A DNA stretch of 9,110 bases from Nitrospira sp. (GTDB lineage Bacteria > Nitrospirota > Nitrospiria > Nitrospirales > Nitrospiraceae): contig JANYAJ010000167.1 in assembly GCA_025361385.1 (NCBI GenBank), forward strand, positions 1 through 9,110. Direction: 5' to 3'. Below are positions 6,412-9,110 of the stretch, one piece after another. The position numbers were made by a program, and so were the translations under genes. A model generated the notes under the pieces. That model ran no database searches and was not told where the DNA came from. It saw only the letters and a program-made list of their open reading frames with translations. The stretch's first letter is position 1; each line of letters opens with the position of its first letter.

Positions 6412-6416
6412 CAACC

Positions 6417-7058
6417 ATGCTGACAGCAATCGGCGACGTCATGCGGCGCGTGTATGAGCGGGGCTGGATTACGACGAGAGACGGAAATATTAGTATGCGG
6501 AAGCGTGAGGGGAAGTATCTCTACATCACCCCCTCGGGGTGGCGGAAGACCATTGTGCATCCGGAGCATGTCGTGCGGATTGCAATCGTGCCCGATCCGC
6601 TGACGGGCATACTGATTCCCAAAGTCCAAGAAGGGCAGCAACCATCCGGTGAACTCTGGATGCACTGGAACTTACAACGCGATACGAAGAAGACTCGAAC
6701 CGTTGTGCATGTTCACGCCACGCACATCGTGGCTGCCATCTATGCCGGCTGCGACCTGCAGGCGATCAGCGCCGAGTTCCCTGAAATCTCGCGTTACACC
6801 AGAGTAGGGCCAACGGTGCCGGCGTTGCCGGCCCTGTCGCGTGAATTGGCAGACGTGACGGCTGAATGTTTCGACATCGGGAAGGACGGGGCGCTGGCGT
6901 TCGATATCGTGGGGCAAGCCAATCATGGCGTCTGTGCGGTGGCGACCGATCCCTGGGCCGCCTACGAACATATCGAGCGTCTCGACCACATTTGCGAAAT
7001 TGTGCTCAAGAGCGGTGTGCACCGCTCAATGCGTGCGAATACATCAGTCGCGGCCTAA
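6417..7058 (+). CDS. Class II aldolase/adducin family protein
   Basis: 213 residues from ATG 6417 (242 from a TTG at 6330). All landmarks of the FucA/AraD fold are present: RDGNISMR (21-28, the phosphate-binding GN loop), ITPSGW (37-42), the PSGE segment (76-79, with the acid-base Glu79), HVHATH (98-103, zinc ligands His98 and His100) and NHG (169-171, with the third zinc ligand His170). Members split or epimerise sugar phosphates such as fuculose-1-phosphate or ribulose-5-phosphate, or act in methionine salvage. All catalytic and metal residues appear intact, so an active Zn enzyme is likely, but the substrate cannot be read from the sequence and no other sugar or salvage gene is adjacent. 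E79, H98, H100 and H170 correspond to FucA Glu73, His92, His94 and His155. Cytoplasmic; followed by a 363-base gap. Confidence 0.88.
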   Translation: MLTAIGDVMRRVYERGWITTRDGNISMRKREGKYLYITPSGWRKTIVHPEHVVRIAIVPDPLTGILIPKVQEGQQPSGELWMHWNLQRDTKKTRTVVHVHATHIVAAIYAGCDLQAISAEFPEISRYTRVGPTVPALPALSRELADVTAECFDIGKDGALAFDIVGQANHGVCAVATDPWAAYEHIERLDHICEIVLKSGVHRSMRANTSVAA

Positions 7059-7095
7059 GGAGCCTGCCCCTTAATTCGTCGTGCATTTCTCGTCC

Positions 7096-7197
7096 GAAGA
7101 AAAGCCCCTGTAGCACATGGCCTCTGGCCGATAGCAGGCCCCTAGGAGGCGAACCGGACTGTCGTTGCCCCTGCTAAACGTCATGTGCTTTTCGTTC
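7096..7197. other. Candidate structured RNA or palindromic repeat element (nested inverted repeats)
   Basis: The pairings nest without conflict. Stem 1: AGCACATG (7112-7119) with CATGTGCT (7182-7189). Stem 2: a small GCC-TCT-GGC hairpin (7120-7128). Stem 3: TAGCAGG (7132-7138) with CCTGCTA (7170-7176). Stem 4, stacked on stem 3: GGCgAAC (7148-7154) with GTTGCC (7164-7169), with one bulged G. Outside stem 1, GAAGAAA (7096-7102) can pair with TTTCGTTC (7190-7197) if a 9-base bulge is allowed. This gives a three-way junction with about 24 paired positions in 78 bases. The strand of any transcript, and whether it is an RNA gene, a leader element or a MITE/REP-like repeat, cannot be told from one copy. 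Confidence 0.4.
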
Positions 7198-7299
7198 CAC
7201 CCTCCCACGATAGGCCTTTCACGCTTCACGAACGACGCCTCCCGCTCTTTCCCTACGCCATCAAACATCAACTCATCTCGTCATACTGGCATGGAGGGC

Positions 7300-7329
7300 T
7301 GGACCAGACCGCCCCTGAAACAGTAGAAT
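7300..7329 (+). promoter_or_regulatory. Possible promoter for ychF and following genes
   Basis: TGGACC (7300-7305) and TAGAAT (7324-7329) are separated by 18 bases, matching consensus at 4 of 6 and 5 of 6. It would give a leader of about 85 bases to ATG 7422. Pattern match only. Confidence 0.3.
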
Positions 7330-7421
7330 ACGCGATCCGCTTTTCCTTCCCCCCTAGCCTCACAGGCTCGTTGGAAACGGTACGACTCGAGCAGCATCGC
7401 CCTTAACGTGAAGGAATTATC

Positions 7422-8513
7422 ATGAGTGTGAAATGCGGAATCGTCGGACTACCCAATGTGGGCAAGTCGACCCTATTCAATGCCCTGACCAAGTCGGGGA
7501 TCGCAGCAGAGAACTATCCCTTCTGCACCATCGAGCCGAACGTCGGCATTGTGGAAGTGCCGGATGCGCGGATGCAAGCGCTCGCCGACATCGTCACACC
7601 CCAGAGAATGCAATATGCCACCACCGAGTTTGTCGACATCGCAGGTTTGGTCGCCGGAGCCTCGAAGGGTGAAGGCTTGGGCAATCAGTTCCTCGCCAAC
7701 ATTCGTGAAACCGACGGGATCGTAAATGTCGTGCGCTGTTTCGAGGACGATAACGTGGTGCACGTGGCCGGCAAGGTCGATCCGATTTCCGACATTGCGA
7801 CCATCATTACGGAGTTGGCACTGGCAGACCTCACCACCGTAGAGAAATCCCAGGAGCGCAACCTCAAGCTCATACGCGCCGGCAATAAAGATGCGGTGAA
7901 GCTGGGTGAAATCCTGGAACAAGTCGCGATCTGCTTGAACCAGGGCAAGCCGGCCCGCACGATGAAACTGGATGCGGCTCAGATGGCCTTACTGAAACCT
8001 CTCTGCCTCCTCACCATCAAGCCCGTCATGTACGTGGCCAACGTGGCAGAAAAAGGATTCGCCAATAATCCCCTCCTCACCCGTATGGAAGAATTCGCCG
8101 TACGCGAAGGGGCGCCGGTCGTTGCGATTTGTGCAGCGCTGGAGTCGGAAATCTCCGGGCTGTCGGACGAAGAGAAGATGGAATTCCTGACCGATGCCGG
8201 CATGGCCGAGCCGGGACTGAACCGTCTGATTCGCGCCGCCTACCAATTATTGGGTCTGCAAACCTACTTTACCGCCGGCGTGAAAGAAGTCCGTGCCTGG
8301 ACCATTCATATCGGCGATACGGCCCCACAAGCCGCCGGCGTCATCCACGGCGATTTCGAGAAAGGCTTCATCCGCGCGGAAGTAATCGGCTACGACGACT
8401 TCATCGCCTGCAAGGGCGAAGCGGGTGCGAAGGAAAAAGGGAAGATGCGGTTGGAAGGCAAGGAATACGTGGTTCAGAACGGCGACGTCATGCACTTCCG
8501 CTTCAACGTCTAG
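7422..8513 (+). CDS. ychF: Redox-regulated ATPase/GTPase YchF (OLA1 family)
   Basis: 363 residues, exactly the E. coli length, and co-linear with it throughout. The Obg-family P-loop NTPase domain has G1 GLPNVGKST (9-17), switch and G3 DIAGL (72-76), [13 protein letters not shown] (79-91) and, at the G4 position, NVAE (207-210) rather than NKxD. This NxxE change is the known reason YchF/OLA1 proteins prefer ATP to GTP. Cys35, which corresponds to the redox-sensitive cysteine of E. coli YchF, is present in FCTIEPN. A C-terminal TGS domain spans about 278-361 ([16 protein letters not shown] to the final HFRFNV). YchF binds ribosomes and modulates translation and the oxidative stress response in the cytoplasm. 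ATG 7422 has AAGGA (7411-7415) 6 bases upstream. Followed 9 bases later by the VF530 gene, so co-transcription is likely. Confidence 0.97.
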   Translation: MSVKCGIVGLPNVGKSTLFNALTKSGIAAENYPFCTIEPNVGIVEVPDARMQALADIVTPQRMQYATTEFVDIAGLVAGASKGEGLGNQFLANIRETDGIVNVVRCFEDDNVVHVAGKVDPISDIATIITELALADLTTVEKSQERNLKLIRAGNKDAVKLGEILEQVAICLNQGKPARTMKLDAAQMALLKPLCLLTIKPVMYVANVAEKGFANNPLLTRMEEFAVREGAPVVAICAALESEISGLSDEEKMEFLTDAGMAEPGLNRLIRAAYQLLGLQTYFTAGVKEVRAWTIHIGDTAPQAAGVIHGDFEKGFIRAEVIGYDDFIACKGEAGAKEKGKMRLEGKEYVVQNGDVMHFRFNV

Positions 8514-8522
8514 ACTTCTCCC

Positions 8523-8756
8523 ATGAACCAGCCACCCCCTATTATTCACCCTCGCGATCCCTTGCACGGGATCACGCTTGAAACCATCATTACAGAATTG
8601 GTCGAGAAGTATGGCTGGGCCGAGATGGGAAAACGCGTCCCGATCCGCTGCTTCCTCCACGACCCTAGCGTGAAATCTAGCCTCACCTTTCTCCGAAAAA
8701 CGCCCTGGGCACGAGAGCGGGTCGAAGGATGGTACATCGCATATAAAGATATGTGA
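8523..8756 (+). CDS. VF530 family (DUF2132) DNA-binding protein
   Basis: 77 residues covering the full VF530/DUF2132 domain: [20 protein letters not shown] (12-31), [14 protein letters not shown] (31-44), then [22 protein letters not shown] (47-68). This is the highly conserved core of the family, which is small, helical and described from structural work as DNA-binding; its cellular role is not established. The ATG lies 9 bases after the ychF stop with no Shine-Dalgarno sequence in between (CTTCTCCC), so translation probably depends on ribosomes finishing ychF. The last ten residues (YIAYKDM region) are less conserved. Confidence 0.93.
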   Translation: MNQPPPIIHPRDPLHGITLETIITELVEKYGWAEMGKRVPIRCFLHDPSVKSSLTFLRKTPWARERVEGWYIAYKDM

Positions 8757-8815
8757 ACGACGGTTGCCTACTCCCGCTACTTACATCATTCAACACACAG
8801 AGGATCCACCATTCC

Positions 8816-9110
8816 ATGGCCTCAAACGCGACCATCTACAAGGCAACGCTGCAGATCTCCGACATGGACCGCCAGTACTATGAGGACCATTCGCTGACCC
8901 TCGCGCGTCATCCATCCGAAACCGACGAACGCATGATGATACGTCTGCTGGCCTTTGCCCTCCATGGGCATGAAGCCTTGTCGTTTGGCCGGGGGGTGAG
9001 CACCGAAGAGGAGCCAGCACTCTGGCTCAAGGATTTGACGGGCGCCATCGACCTCTGGATCGAGGTGGGCCAGCCGGATGAAAAATCCATTCGCCAGGCT
9101 TGCGGTCGCG
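8816..9110 (+). CDS. yaeQ: YaeQ family protein, N-terminal part (runs off window)
   Basis: 98 complete codons are visible of a protein that is about 180 residues in the family. It opens ASNATIYKATLQISDMDR and continues with HSLTLARHPSETDERMMIR (25-43), RLLAFAL (43-49) and DLWIEVGQPDEKSIRQACGR (79-98), matching E. coli YaeQ closely. The family has a PD-(D/E)XK nuclease-like fold with conserved acidic residues at ETDER and in the DLWIE-G-PD segment; its biochemical role is unresolved, and an earlier suggestion of an RfaH-like function has been questioned. ATG 8816 has only a distant GAGGA about 11 bases upstream. It starts 59 bases after the VF530 stop on the same strand, so it may belong to the ychF block. 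Confidence 0.93.
   Translation, partial: MASNATIYKATLQISDMDRQYYEDHSLTLARHPSETDERMMIRLLAFALHGHEALSFGRGVSTEEEPALWLKDLTGAIDLWIEVGQPDEKSIRQACGR

Larger units (their letters stand above)
7059..7421. other. Gene-free stretch of 363 bases before ychF
   Basis: No convincing gene was found on either strand. The left part (7096-7197) holds nested inverted repeats that could form a structured RNA. The hexamer GCCCCT occurs at 7066, 7104, 7138, 7167 and 7311. The right part holds a possible ychF promoter and the ychF ribosome binding site. An open frame from GTG 7185 to TAA 7406 lacks a ribosome binding site and any recognisable similarity. Confidence 0.6.

Noticed and set aside
6330..6416. N-terminal extension of the class II aldolase from TTG 6330
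   Set aside because: TTG start with poorly spaced AGGA and codon use unlike the gene body; ATG 6417 has GGAG at 5 bases and aligns with the family N-terminus. The longer form cannot be fully excluded.
7104..7189. Integron attC-like recombination site
   Set aside because: The region is palindromic, but the conserved RYYYAAC and GTTRRRY core sites are not at the ends, and no cassette structure or integrase is seen.
7185..7406. 73-codon open frame before ychF starting at GTG
   Set aside because: No ribosome binding site, the start lies within an inverted-repeat arm, no in-frame ATG, and the product has no recognisable features. Kept only as part of the gene-free stretch.
1..9110. CRISPR array, tRNA or rRNA genes, insertion sequence, prophage or toxin-antitoxin pair
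   Set aside because: Looked for regular repeats with spacers, tRNA T-loop sequences, transposase motifs and paired small genes; none found. The window reads as ordinary housekeeping and envelope genes.

Overview
The window reads as ordinary chromosome of a moderately GC-rich, Gram-negative bacterium. The envelope points that way: a lipoprotein with an OmpA-type peptidoglycan-binding domain, two exported TPR proteins and a c-di-GMP-type PilZ protein. The mix of TPR-rich secreted proteins, an ERCC4-type nuclease-like protein, VF530 and YaeQ would suit a Nitrospira-like organism (Nitrospirota), but that placement is inferred from gene flavour and was not tested. I see no phage genes, transposases, CRISPR array, tRNA or rRNA.

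Layout. Positions 2-364 (+) hold the 3' end of an ERCC4-nuclease-like gene. It converges on trmL (960-484, -), a tRNA wobble-nucleotide 2'-O-methyltransferase that appears to be transcribed almost or fully leaderless. Diverging from trmL is a large exported TPR protein (1130-2869, +) with its own sigma70-like promoter. It converges on a two-gene minus-strand unit: an OmpA/Pal-type lipoprotein (4565-3879), then, four bases later, a secreted protein built of seven TPRs (3874-2939). These three genes form an envelope cluster. Upstream lie a GalM-type aldose 1-epimerase (5624-4662, -), a likely 49-residue small protein on the opposite strand (5698-5847, +), and a PilZ protein (6237-5857, -) divergent from a class II aldolase family protein (6417-7058, +).

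A 363-base gene-free stretch (7059-7421) contains a compact set of nested inverted repeats that could fold as a three-way-junction RNA, and a possible promoter for the next block. That block runs ychF (7422-8513), VF530/DUF2132 (8523-8756) and the start of yaeQ (8816 to the window end), all on the + strand.

No whole new system is evident. The items most worth a second look are the structured intergenic element at 7096-7197, the small gene at 5698-5847, the uncharacterised C-terminal domain of the large TPR protein, the OmpA-lipoprotein/TPR couple, the leaderless-looking trmL, and the altered active-site motif of the ERCC4-like protein.
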